Below are positions 7,477 to 14,445 of a stretch of DNA of 37,896 nt, in pieces. The first letter of the stretch is position 1. Every line of letters begins with the position of its first letter. Origin of the DNA: a virus; IMG/VR virus record IMGVR_UViG_3300042434_000145, positions 1-37,896 of that record. The stretch is one strand, 5' to 3'. The position numbers and the translations under genes are program-made. The notes under the pieces are model-generated. The model did no database searches. It had not been told where the DNA came from and saw only the letters and a program-made list of their open reading frames with translations.

Positions 7477-7887
7477 TCACATGTCCGAAGTGATTGCCTC
7501 AATGGCGGCGCGCTGGTCGGGCGAAAAGTGCTTGCGTAACATGGTGCCGATCTCCAAGCATTCTTTATAGGTGTTAAGCGCCTTGATTGAGTCGTCGCTG
7601 TAGCCGTACTCAGCGCACCAGTCGTGAAAGTTCAGATCGGCCGCGCGGGCGTCAAGAAACAGCGAGTGCAGCACTTGGGCTACCGTAGGTTTTTTGGGTT
7701 TGGGTGTGTCCCATGCCGCACGAGGTTTGCTGCGATGGCCTAACCCTGTGAAATAGTCGGTTGACCAAAAGCCCGCCTTAGTGCTGACCTGGACGCGCCA
7801 TTGATCGCACCTCCAGTCGTCGCGCGTTGTCTCGCCTACATAGTCGATCTTTACCGGCAAGGCTTCAATGTTGAATTGTGTTTGCAT
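7477..7887 (-). CDS. Conserved phage hypothetical protein (136 aa)
   Basis: A 136-aa protein with a good GGAG ribosome binding site 8 nt before the ATG. The N-terminal half is beta-rich with several Trp (DDWRCDQWRVQV, residues 23-34). The C-terminal half contains NFHDWCAEYGYSDDSIKAL (about residues 86-104) followed by a Cys- and Leu-containing helix. This second motif is familiar from uncharacterised proteins of many tailed phages. No catalytic motif is visible. It belongs to block B. Confidence 0.85.
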   Translation of the reverse strand: MQTQFNIEALPVKIDYVGETTRDDWRCDQWRVQVSTKAGFWSTDYFTGLGHRSKPRAAWDTPKPKKPTVAQVLHSLFLDARAADLNFHDWCAEYGYSDDSIKALNTYKECLEIGTMLRKHFSPDQRAAIEAITSDM

Positions 7888-7912
7888 GTTGTGTGCTCCA
7901 GTGGGTTGAGGG

Positions 7913-8236
7913 TTAGGCGGCGAGTTTTTCTATCGTCTGAGTTGCTTCGGCTATGACGTTAGACACCATGTCCTCATAGTAGCCGTCAGACAGAAAATCT
8001 TGATAGTTTTCGTACAGGCACCCGCCAAGGTAATCCGTAGCCAACAAGACACCGTGACGGTAGGCTTCGACCCTTGCGATAAACCAGACATAGGTTCCAT
8101 TGTCGATTTTGTTGCATATGTCTTCAATGTCGTGGCATGAGTCATCGAAAGAGGCGCGCGGGTGTATGTCTTCAGGGCGAACGCTGAAGACGATATGAAA
8201 GCCTTGGGTGTCTTCGGTTTTGATGGTTTCGTACAT
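7913..8236 (-). CDS. Conserved phage hypothetical protein (107 aa)
   Basis: A 107-aa acidic protein with an AGGAGC site before its ATG. It has mixed beta strands followed by DYLGGCLYENYQDFL (about residues 68-82) and a helical tail. The DYLGGCLYE segment recurs in small phage proteins I have seen, but no activity is known to me. Two Cys (in SCHDIEDIC) lie four residues apart from a helix and could pair or bind metal; this is speculative. It is the second gene of block B. Confidence 0.8.
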   Translation of the reverse strand: MYETIKTEDTQGFHIVFSVRPEDIHPRASFDDSCHDIEDICNKIDNGTYVWFIARVEAYRHGVLLATDYLGGCLYENYQDFLSDGYYEDMVSNVIAEATQTIEKLAA

Positions 8237-8297
8237 GGTTGCTGCTCCTAGTGAGTTGGTGAGCCATCAGTGTAAAGGAATCTCTTGCAACTGTGAA

Positions 8298-8555
8298 CTA
8301 GGGATAAACCCTAGTCAGCTTGGCGCGCACATTGACGCGGAACTCAGAGGCGCCAGCGCGCACATAGGTGACGCCCTTGGGTGTGCGCTGGTGCACGTCA
8401 ACAGAGCCAGGTAGCGCAGGCGCGGCGGCCTGGCAGATGGTTTCGAGTTGGCCGCGCGTGATGTGACTGCGCGCGTAGAGCACGGACAACAGATCGTAGA
8501 GATGGTGGCGGTCGTTGACGTGGGGGAGAGATAAGAGGGGGGCTTTTGCAGGCAT
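8298..8555 (-). CDS. Hypothetical protein, first gene of the leftward block (85 aa)
   Basis: An 85-aa basic protein with no recognised family. The ATG at 8555 has a TTGGAG site 6 nt upstream, which favours it over a start 4 codons earlier. The N-terminal half contains a helical segment (LYDLLSVLYARSHITRGQLETI, split here as residues about 23-44) that could be a small DNA-binding bundle. The C-terminal half is beta-like with GVTYVRAG. Being promoter-proximal and beside the control region, it is a reasonable candidate for a regulator, but nothing shows this directly. Confidence 0.7.
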   Translation of the reverse strand: MPAKAPLLSLPHVNDRHHLYDLLSVLYARSHITRGQLETICQAAAPALPGSVDVHQRTPKGVTYVRAGASEFRVNVRAKLTRVYP

Positions 8556-8578
8556 GTTGAACTCCAAGTAAAAACTAC

Positions 8579-8607
8579 ATTATAGCGTATAAATTTACTG
8601 GTGTGGG
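8579..8607 (-). promoter_or_regulatory. Predicted promoter of leftward block B
   Basis: A perfect -10 hexamer TATAAT (- strand, 8584-8579) lies 23 nt upstream of the start codon at 8555, inside a local AT-rich stretch. At a 17-nt spacing the -35 position reads CCCACA, a poor sigma-70 match but one of the recurring CCACA cores of this region. That suggests activation or competition by a factor binding those cores. Confidence 0.6.
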
Positions 8608-8681
8608 TAAAGTGTGGGCTAGGAGTGGGTAGCGGTTTGATGTGTGCGTGGCCCACACTTGACTAGAGGAGAAATAGGCTT

Positions 8682-8708
8682 TGTGGTTAATGTGGTTAAT
8701 GTGTTTAC
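8682..8708 (+). repeat. Three tandem 9-bp iterons (TGTGGTTAA-type)
   Basis: TGTGGTTAA occurs at 8682-8690 and 8691-8699, and the degenerate copy TGTGTTTAC follows at 8700-8708 with no spacer. They share the TGTGG core with scattered inverted copies further right. They look like binding sites for an initiator or a repressor. Confidence 0.65.
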
Positions 8709-8730
8709 TAATAGATATAGAAATAAAATA

Positions 8731-8750
8731 TACTGTATAGGCATACAGTC
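8731..8750. promoter_or_regulatory. LexA (SOS-box)-like operator
   Basis: A CTGT-N8-ACAG dyad (8733-8736 and 8745-8748) within the perfect inverted repeat ACTGTAT/ATACAGT (8732-8738, 8743-8749). Compared with the 20-bp proteobacterial LexA consensus TACTG(TA)5CAGTA it matches 16 of 20 positions, missing only three central bases and the last one. A TATACT -10-like hexamer (8729-8734) overlaps it. Host LexA binding is inferred. Confidence 0.6.
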
Positions 8751-8906
8751 TTGTACACGGTTGCGCCCGCGTCGCCAGCCCCGTGCAAAAAGTACGCATT
8801 TGGGGGGTCGTTAACTGCAAACTCATTGCCCACATATCCACATTGACCACAAACCCACGGCCGGGGGCTGCGGGTCACGCAGCCGGATCAATTTCAATCG
8901 CATGGT

Positions 8907-8929
8907 CCACATGGCCCACATGACCCACG
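8907..8929 (+). repeat. 23-bp direct repeat, copy 1
   Basis: The block CCACATGGCCCACATGACCC plus ACG is repeated exactly at 8986-9008, 79 bp apart. Each copy contains two CCACAT cores and one CCCACG, so it is itself built of shorter iterons. Confidence 0.8.
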
Positions 8930-8985
8930 CTAGCCTGGCCGCGCGGCCGCAACCCACGCAAGCCGATCGACCGCCGGCCCGTTGC

Positions 8986-9008
8986 CCACATGGCCCACAT
9001 GACCCACG
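8986..9008 (+). repeat. 23-bp direct repeat, copy 2
   Basis: Exact second copy of the 8907-8929 block. A further GC-rich stretch with G-runs follows, then the AT-rich tract before the terminase promoter. Confidence 0.8.
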
Positions 9009-9157
9009 GCCGCGGGCTCGGGGCTGGCGGGCGGTCGGCTAGGGGGGAGGGGGGAGGGCCGACGGGGTGAAGGTCACAGCAGCGGAGGGGCTACAAACAA
9101 TTTATTTTTTGCTAAAAATCCACAGCGCCAAACAATTTTTCTTTTTTCAAAAATTTT

Positions 9158-9166
9158 TGGTATATT
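9158..9166 (+). promoter_or_regulatory. Extended -10 promoter for the late block, apparently leaderless
   Basis: TGG followed by TATATT (9161-9166) fits an extended -10 element. Only six bases separate it from the ATG at 9173, so transcription would start at or next to the start codon. The -35 position is a T-tract without a good hexamer, and no Shine-Dalgarno is present before the ATG. Confidence 0.55.
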
Positions 9167-9172
9167 CCGCGC

Positions 9173-9631
9173 ATGTTCGAAACCCTACCTTACGAGCCGC
9201 GTCAGTTGCGAGCGACTGAGGATCGGCTCCATCGCATATACAAGGCCGCCAAGCTCGGCCTCAAGGGTGACACTCTGGCCTTGGCCGCGGGCATGCTGCC
9301 CAGGGAGTACATGCAGCTAAAGCAGTTCGACAGCGTTGCGGAGTACGCAGAACTCAAGGGCCGCGCCGAGGGCGAGATGTTGGCAAGCGAGCAGCTACAC
9401 CAAGCGGCGGCGCAGGGCGACGCCAAGGCGGCGCTGGCGATCTTGCAGAACGTCCACGGTTGGGTGGCTAAGCAGGCCATCAGTGTGGATGTGAACCAGC
9501 AGATCAGCATCACGGCGGCGCTGCAAGAGGCGCAGCGGCGCGTGTTGGATGTTGTGGAGGTCATTAGTGAAGATACTTCTATGGATCGGCGTCTTTCTGT
9601 TCCTCCTGTGGCTGTTCAGTCCGTTGATTGA
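9173..9631 (+). CDS. Terminase small subunit
   Basis: A 152-aa DNA-recognition subunit of the packaging motor, placed directly before the large subunit. Residues 10-50 form a helical segment with the small-terminase helix-turn-helix look (RIYKAAKLGLKGDTLALAAG). The middle has an Ala-rich helix (GDAKAALAILQNVHGW, about residues 82-97) seen in many small terminases. The start codon has no ribosome binding site and sits 6 nt after a -10 element, suggesting leaderless translation. In P22-like phages this subunit selects the pac site. The assignment rests on position and general resemblance. Confidence 0.8.
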   Translation: MFETLPYEPRQLRATEDRLHRIYKAAKLGLKGDTLALAAGMLPREYMQLKQFDSVAEYAELKGRAEGEMLASEQLHQAAAQGDAKAALAILQNVHGWVAKQAISVDVNQQISITAALQEAQRRVLDVVEVISEDTSMDRRLSVPPVAVQSVD

Positions 9632-9637
9632 TCTTTA

Positions 9638-11167
9638 ATGCAGACCACACGCTACAGCGCGCAGGACGAGCAGGAACTGATGGCCCGGCTGTGGTCGCCG
9701 GCCATCAAGGACAACCCGCTGGCGTTTGTGATGTTCGCGTACCCGTGGGGCGACAAGGGTACGCCGCTGGAGCACTTCACTGGACCGCGCAAGTGGCAGC
9801 GCGAGGTGCTCACAGCCATCGCCGACCACATCAAAGAGAACAACGGACGCCTGGACTTTGACGTGCTGCGTTTGGCGGTCAGTTCGGGCCGCGGTATCGG
9901 CAAGTCGGCGCTAGTCAGTTGGATCACGGACTGGATGCTGTCCACGCGGATTGGCTCGACGACCATCATTTCGGCTAACTCCGAAAGCCAGCTACGTAGT
10001 ATCACCTGGGCCGAGTTGACAAAGTGGCTGGCGATGTCGATCAACAGCCACTGGTTTGAGGTCAGCGCCACGCGGCTGATGCCGGCCAAGTGGCTGACCG
10101 AGCTAGTCGAGCGCGATCTGCGAAAAGGCACGCGCTACTGGGGCGTCGAGGGGCGGCTGTGGTCGGCGGAGAACCCCGACGCCTACGCTGGCGTGCACAA
10201 CTTCGACGGCGTGATGGTGATTTTTGACGAGGCCTCGGGTATTGACGACTCAATCTGGGCCGTGACGAGCGGTTTTTTCACAGAAAACACGCCGAATCGC
10301 TTCTGGCTGGCGTTTTCTAACCCGCGGCGCAACACGGGGTACTTTTACGAGGCGTTTAACAGCAAACGCGAGTTCTGGAAGTCAAAAATTGTCGATGCCC
10401 GGACGGTCGAGGGCACCGACAAGGCGGTCTACGAGCAGATCATTGCTGAATACGGGCCGGACAGCAGCCAGGCGCACGTCGAGGTGTACGGTCAGTTCCC
10501 TAACGAGGGCGACGACCAGTTCATCAGCATCGGCATCGTAGACGCAGCGATGAAGCGGCAGCCGTACAAGGACGAATCGGCGCCGATTGTCATCGGCGTG
10601 GACCCGGCGCGGTTCGGGGCGGACGCGACCGTCATCGCCGTGCGGCAGGGGCGGGACATTTTGAAGCTGATCAGGCACCGGGGCGACGACACCATGACGG
10701 TGGTCGGGCACGTCATCGACGCGATCGAAGAGTTTAAGCCGACGCTGGTTAACATCGACGAGGGTGGGCTGGGCGCGGGTGTTGTGGACCGGCTCAAGGA
10801 GCAACGGTACAAGATCAGGGGTGTGAACTTCGGCAACAAAGCCAAGAACCCGATCATGTACGGCAACAAGCGGGCGGAAATCTGGGGTGAGATGCGCGAC
10901 TGGCTCAAGTCGGCAAGCGTGCCAAACGACAGGTTCTTGAAGTCTGACCTGATTTCGCCTAAGATGAAGCCAGATTCTCGTGGTACGATCTATCTGGAGT
11001 CCAAAAAGGACATGAAAGCCCGTGGTTTGGCAAGCCCCGACGCAGCAGATGCAATAGCGTTGACGTTTGCCTTTCCGGTGGCGCACCGCGAGATGCGCGA
11101 AGACAAGCAGCGCACCGCGCGGTCGATGGGCTACGGTACTGTCTCAACCTCATGGATGGGGGCGTAA
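9638..11167 (+). CDS. Terminase large subunit (ATPase and nuclease)
   Basis: The 509-aa packaging motor. The N-terminal ATPase domain has a Walker A loop SSGRGIGKSA at residues 82-91 (K89) and Walker B VIFDEA with D197 and catalytic E198. The C-terminal RNase-H-like nuclease shows D322 in IGVDPARFG, D374-E375 in NIDEGGLGAG and D471 in SPDAADAIAL, the expected acidic triad. It starts 6 nt after the small subunit stop without a clear ribosome binding site, so coupling is likely. Its TAA overlaps the next ATG as TAATG. Headful packaging is inferred from the P22-like head genes and the permuted contig. Confidence 0.95.
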   Translation: MQTTRYSAQDEQELMARLWSPAIKDNPLAFVMFAYPWGDKGTPLEHFTGPRKWQREVLTAIADHIKENNGRLDFDVLRLAVSSGRGIGKSALVSWITDWMLSTRIGSTTIISANSESQLRSITWAELTKWLAMSINSHWFEVSATRLMPAKWLTELVERDLRKGTRYWGVEGRLWSAENPDAYAGVHNFDGVMVIFDEASGIDDSIWAVTSGFFTENTPNRFWLAFSNPRRNTGYFYEAFNSKREFWKSKIVDARTVEGTDKAVYEQIIAEYGPDSSQAHVEVYGQFPNEGDDQFISIGIVDAAMKRQPYKDESAPIVIGVDPARFGADATVIAVRQGRDILKLIRHRGDDTMTVVGHVIDAIEEFKPTLVNIDEGGLGAGVVDRLKEQRYKIRGVNFGNKAKNPIMYGNKRAEIWGEMRDWLKSASVPNDRFLKSDLISPKMKPDSRGTIYLESKKDMKARGLASPDAADAIALTFAFPVAHREMREDKQRTARSMGYGTVSTSWMGA

Positions 11168-11427
11168 TGGCGAAAAAAGGCGTGTCTCTTAGCGTTGGAC
11201 GGGGCGAGAAGCTACCCGTCAGCAAGGGCGCGGGCTTGACCGCCAAAGGCCGCGCCAAGTACAACGCAGCCACCGGCTCTAACCTCAAGGCGCCAGCACC
11301 CAACCCCAAGACTAAGGCCGACGCCGGCCGCAAGGCGTCCTTCTGTGCCCGCATGGAAGGGGTCGTCAAGAACGCCAAGGGCGACGCCGAGCGCGCCAAG
11401 GCCTCGCTCAAACGTTGGAAGTGTTGA
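11167..11427 (+). CDS. Small basic protein after terminase (86 aa, DUF6321-like)
   Basis: An 86-aa Lys/Arg/Ala-rich protein. It contains GRKASFCARM (about residues 54-63), a motif I associate, with modest certainty, with DUF6321 proteins of phages. The start at 11167 overlaps the terminase stop as TAATG; an in-frame ATG at 11152 lies inside the terminase gene and is less likely. It is the first of four tiny genes between terminase and portal. High positive charge suggests DNA or capsid-interior contact, which is inference. Confidence 0.75.
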   Translation: MAKKGVSLSVGRGEKLPVSKGAGLTAKGRAKYNAATGSNLKAPAPNPKTKADAGRKASFCARMEGVVKNAKGDAERAKASLKRWKC

Positions 11428-11428
11428 T

Positions 11429-11581
11429 ATGAAAAAGCCCGGACTCTACGCTAACATCCACGCCAAGCGCGAGCGCATTAAAGCCGGTAGCGGAGAAAAG
11501 ATGCGTAAGCCCGGCTCGCCTGGCGCGCCGACCAACAAGGCGTTCAAACAGTCGGCCAAGACGGCCAAGAAGGGCAAGTAA
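11429..11581 (+). CDS. Small basic phage protein (50 aa)
   Basis: A 50-aa strongly basic protein beginning MKKPGLYANIHAKRERI and ending in a Lys-rich tail. The segment GSGEKMRKPGSPGAPT (residues 23-38) is a motif I recall from uncharacterised proteins of many podoviruses. It starts one base after the preceding stop and ends in a TAATG overlap. Lack of hydrophobic core suggests a disordered DNA- or protein-binding peptide. Function unknown. Confidence 0.75.
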   Translation: MKKPGLYANIHAKRERIKAGSGEKMRKPGSPGAPTNKAFKQSAKTAKKGK

Positions 11582-11718
11582 TGCCGCTCGTCAAGTCTGC
11601 TAGTAAGGAAGCCTTCCGCAAGAACGTGAAGGCTGAAGTCAAGGCTGGCAAGCCGGTCAAACAGGCCGTTGCCATCGCATATGCTGTCAAGCGCACTGCG
11701 CCGAAAGGAAAGAAATGA
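11581..11718 (+). CDS. Small basic protein, DUF6496-like (45 aa)
   Basis: A 45-aa ORF with an ATG overlapping the previous stop (TAATG) and a stop overlapping the next ATG (ATGA). The core KAGKPVKQAVAIAYAVKR (residues 21-38) has the PxKQAVAIA pattern of the small phage/bacterial family DUF6496. It is basic and helical. The tight overlaps on both sides make it a convincing gene despite its size. Function unknown. Confidence 0.75.
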   Translation: MPLVKSASKEAFRKNVKAEVKAGKPVKQAVAIAYAVKRTAPKGKK

Positions 11719-11900
11719 GCAAGCACCTCGAACCCATCAGCAAACTCAACGCCCGCGAGCCGAAGATGTCCGGCGGCGGGATGCCTGACCGCAACAAAGA
11801 GACGTACTCTAAGATGCCCGGCATGGGCTGCCACGGTAGCATCCCCGCAGGCAACAACGTCAAGGCGACCGTTGCCAAGGTTCTGAGCAAGATCAAGTGA
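11715..11900 (+). CDS. Small hypothetical protein before portal (61 aa)
   Basis: A 61-aa protein rich in Gly, Lys and Met with a single Cys in GMGCHG (about residue 39). It overlaps the preceding gene by 4 nt (ATGA), and its stop overlaps a possible GTG start of the portal. No family recognised. It is the last member of a chain of four tiny genes. Confidence 0.7.
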   Translation: MSKHLEPISKLNAREPKMSGGGMPDRNKETYSKMPGMGCHGSIPAGNNVKATVAKVLSKIK

Positions 11901-11902
11901 CT

Positions 11903-14083
11903 ATGGACTACACAGGAATCGCCGCTGCTGGCGCGGTCAGCGAAGGCGGCTCGGCCAAGGACAAGAGCGACTCCGAGGTGCTCTCGACGGCCCGCAGCCG
12001 CCTGAACATGGCGATTTCTGCGCTGTCTGAGTCGCGTGAGGACGAGCTAGACGACCTGCGCTTCTACGCCGGCTCGCCCGACAACCACTGGCAGTGGCCG
12101 GCCGACGTGCTCGCTACTCGCGGTGCGGTGCAGGGCCAGACGATCAACGCCAGGCCGTGCCTGACCATCAACAAGCTGCCGCAGCACGTCCATCAGGTGA
12201 CCAACGAGCAGCGGCAAAACAGGCCGCAGCCCAAGGTGATCCCGGCCGACGACGGCGCTGATGTTGAAGTCGCGGAAATCTTCAACGGCATGATCCGGCA
12301 CATCGAGTACATCTCGGACGCCGACGTGGCCTACGACACCGCCTGCGAGAACCAAGTGTCCTACGGCGAGGGCTACGCCCGTATCTTGACCGAGTACTGC
12401 GACGACAACACGTTCGATCAAGACATCAAGATCGGGCGCATCCGCAACTCGTTTAGCGTCTACATGGACCCGCTGATCCAAGACCCGTGCGGCTCTGACG
12501 CCCGCTGGTGCTTCATCACCGAGGACATCCCCAAGGATGAGTACGAGCGCCAGTACCCGGACGCCGCGCCCATCACCACGCTGCAAACGCTGGGCGTGGG
12601 CGACCAAGGCTTTAGCCAGTGGATGAACGAAAACACGGTGCGGATTGCCGAGTATTTCTACATCGAAAACACCAAAGAGACGCTCAACCTGTACCCCGGC
12701 AACGTCACGGCGTTCCAAGGCACGCCCGAGGACAAGATGCTGCGGATGCAGTTCGGCAAGCCCCTGCGCTCGCGCCCGTCTGACCGCAAGAAGGTCAAGT
12801 GGCTTAAGATCAACGGCTACGAGGTGCTGGAGCGGTCCGACTGGGCCGGCTCGCACATCCCGGTGGTGCGCTGCGTGGGCAACGAGTTCGAGGTTGAGGG
12901 CCGGCTGTACGTCAGCGGCCTCGTGCGTAACGCCAAAGACGCGCAGCGCATGTACAACTACTGGACGAGCCAAGAAGCTGAGATGCTAGCCTTGGCCCCC
13001 AAGGCGCCGTTCATTGGCTACGGCGGTCAGTTCGAGGGCTACGAGATGCAGTGGAAGACTGCAAACACCCAGAACTGGCCCTACCTTGAGGTCAACCCGG
13101 ATGTCACTGACGGCGCAGGCGCCGTGCTGCCGCTGCCCCAGCGCGCAGCCCCGCCGCTGCCGCAGACTGGTCTGATCCAGGCCAAGATGGGTGCGTCTGA
13201 CGACATCAAAAACACGACCGGCCAGTACAACGCATCGCTGGGCCAGACGTCCAACGAGCGCAGCGGCAGGGCCATCCTAGCCCGTCAGCGTGAGTCGGAC
13301 ACCGGCACGTACCACTACGTAGACAACTACGCTCGGTTCATCCGCTACATCGGGCGGCAACTGATCGACCTAATCCCGAAAATCTACGACACGCAGCGCA
13401 TCGCCCGCATCGTCGGCGAGGACGGCCAGTCTAAGATGGTCAAGATCAACCCGATGCAGCCCGAGCCGGTCAAGAAGATCGTCAACGAGCAGGGCATTGT
13501 GGTCGAGAAAATCTACAACCCTGGCGTCGGCAAGTACGACGTCATGGTCATCACTGGCCCCGGCTTTGCCACCAAGCGTCAAGAGTCGCTTGAAGCAATG
13601 GCCCAGCTACTGCAAGGTAACCCAGACCTCTGGCGTGTGGCTGGCGACCTGTTCGTCAAGAACATGGACTGGCCGGGCGCTCAGGAAATGTCGCAACGCT
13701 TTGCCAAGGTGATCGACCCGGCCATCATCGGCGACGACGAGGACAATCCGGCGCTGGCTGCGGCCAAGCAGCAGATGGAGGCCATGAACCAAGAGATGCA
13801 GCAGATGGCCGGCATGTTGCAGAACGTGCAGAAGTCGATGGAAGCCCGTGACTTGGCAATCAAGGAGTTCGAGGCCGAAATCAAGGCGTACCAGGCCGAA
13901 ACGCAGCGCATCAGCGCCGTGCAAGCCGGCATGACCGAGCAGCAGATTCAAGACATCGCTATGGGCGTCGTGGCCGCCGCGATGGAGAGTAATAATCTGA
14001 ACGCGCAGATGCCTGAGATGCAGCCTGAGATGCCACCGCCAGAGATGATGCAGCCAGAGATGCAACCAGGAGCTATGCAATGA
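11903..14083 (+). CDS. P22-type portal protein
   Basis: A 726-aa portal, close to the 725 aa of P22 gp1. The N-terminal third shows the P22-portal pattern: INKLPQHVHQVTNEQRQNRP near residue 90, CENQVSYGEGYARI near 150 and the ITEDIPKDEYERQYPDA segment near 210. After residue 600 it becomes a long Gln/Met/Glu-rich helix and ends in repeated PEM/QPEM units. That long helical end matches the barrel at the portal's internal side in P22 and suggests a barrel here. The ATG at 11903 is used; a GTG at 11897 that overlaps the previous stop would add two residues. The stop overlaps the next gene as ATGA. Confidence 0.92.
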   Translation: MDYTGIAAAGAVSEGGSAKDKSDSEVLSTARSRLNMAISALSESREDELDDLRFYAGSPDNHWQWPADVLATRGAVQGQTINARPCLTINKLPQHVHQVTNEQRQNRPQPKVIPADDGADVEVAEIFNGMIRHIEYISDADVAYDTACENQVSYGEGYARILTEYCDDNTFDQDIKIGRIRNSFSVYMDPLIQDPCGSDARWCFITEDIPKDEYERQYPDAAPITTLQTLGVGDQGFSQWMNENTVRIAEYFYIENTKETLNLYPGNVTAFQGTPEDKMLRMQFGKPLRSRPSDRKKVKWLKINGYEVLERSDWAGSHIPVVRCVGNEFEVEGRLYVSGLVRNAKDAQRMYNYWTSQEAEMLALAPKAPFIGYGGQFEGYEMQWKTANTQNWPYLEVNPDVTDGAGAVLPLPQRAAPPLPQTGLIQAKMGASDDIKNTTGQYNASLGQTSNERSGRAILARQRESDTGTYHYVDNYARFIRYIGRQLIDLIPKIYDTQRIARIVGEDGQSKMVKINPMQPEPVKKIVNEQGIVVEKIYNPGVGKYDVMVITGPGFATKRQESLEAMAQLLQGNPDLWRVAGDLFVKNMDWPGAQEMSQRFAKVIDPAIIGDDEDNPALAAAKQQMEAMNQEMQQMAGMLQNVQKSMEARDLAIKEFEAEIKAYQAETQRISAVQAGMTEQQIQDIAMGVVAAAMESNNLNAQMPEMQPEMPPPEMMQPEMQPGAMQ

Positions 14084-14445
14084 GCACCGCCGCCAACTTC
14101 ATGGGCGTCTTGTTCTTGGCCCGCGACGTGGCCCATTCGGTGCACCTAAACACGCGCAGCTTCTCCAAGCACATGGCGCTCAACACGTTCTACGACACCA
14201 TTATCGACCACGCCGATGCGTTTGCCGAGGCGTACCAAGGCCGCCACGGCCTCATCGGGCCGATCAGCCTGCACTCGGCCAAGAAGACGACCAACATCAT
14301 CGAGTTCCTTGAATCGTCGCTGGCCGAGGTCGAGGAGATGCGCTACAAAGTGGCGAAAAAAGAAGATACTTCGCTTCAGCAGTTGATCGATAATATCGTT
14401 GAGCTGTACCTGACCACGCTCTACAAACTGAAGTTCCTAGCATGA
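14080..14445 (+). CDS. Helical-bundle protein, DUF5856-like (121 aa)
   Basis: A 121-aa mostly helical protein. An N-terminal segment LFLARDVAHSVHLNTRSFSKH (split: residues about 11-31) and FYDTIIDHADAFAEAYQGR (about residues 36-54) resemble DUF5856 phage proteins, which look like ferritin/Dps-type bundles with His and Asp on facing helices. Metal binding has not been shown here. It overlaps portal by 4 nt and the next gene by 4 nt. Placement between portal and head structural genes suggests a virion or assembly role. Confidence 0.75.
   Translation: MSTAANFMGVLFLARDVAHSVHLNTRSFSKHMALNTFYDTIIDHADAFAEAYQGRHGLIGPISLHSAKKTTNIIEFLESSLAEVEEMRYKVAKKEDTSLQQLIDNIVELYLTTLYKLKFLA

Larger units (their letters stand above)
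8556..9172. other. 617-bp noncoding control region, candidate replication origin
   Basis: No convincing gene lies here. The region separates divergent blocks B and C and alternates AT-rich tracts (8570-8600, 8680-8745, 9090-9165) with a GC-rich core. It contains about 13 TGTGG/CCACA cores, three tandem 9-mers, a duplicated 23-mer, and a LexA-like dyad. It also has a 7-bp inverted repeat (8866-8872/8878-8884), a 12-bp palindrome GGCCGCGCGGCC (8937-8948) and G-runs at 9042-9058. ATATCCACA (8834-8842) matches the DnaA box in 8 of 9 positions and AAATCCACA (9116-9124) in 7 of 9. Iterons plus an AT-rich tract are the standard look of an origin, but function is inferred. Confidence 0.6.

Noticed and set aside
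8575-8850. Leftward 91-codon frame in the control region
   Set aside because: Passes through the iterons, the LexA-like dyad and a perfect -10 hexamer, has no ribosome binding site and an unnatural composition.
12047-12973. Antisense open frame of 308 codons opposite the portal gene
   Set aside because: Val/His/Arg/Leu-rich shadow typical of GC-rich antisense; the portal frame is clear.
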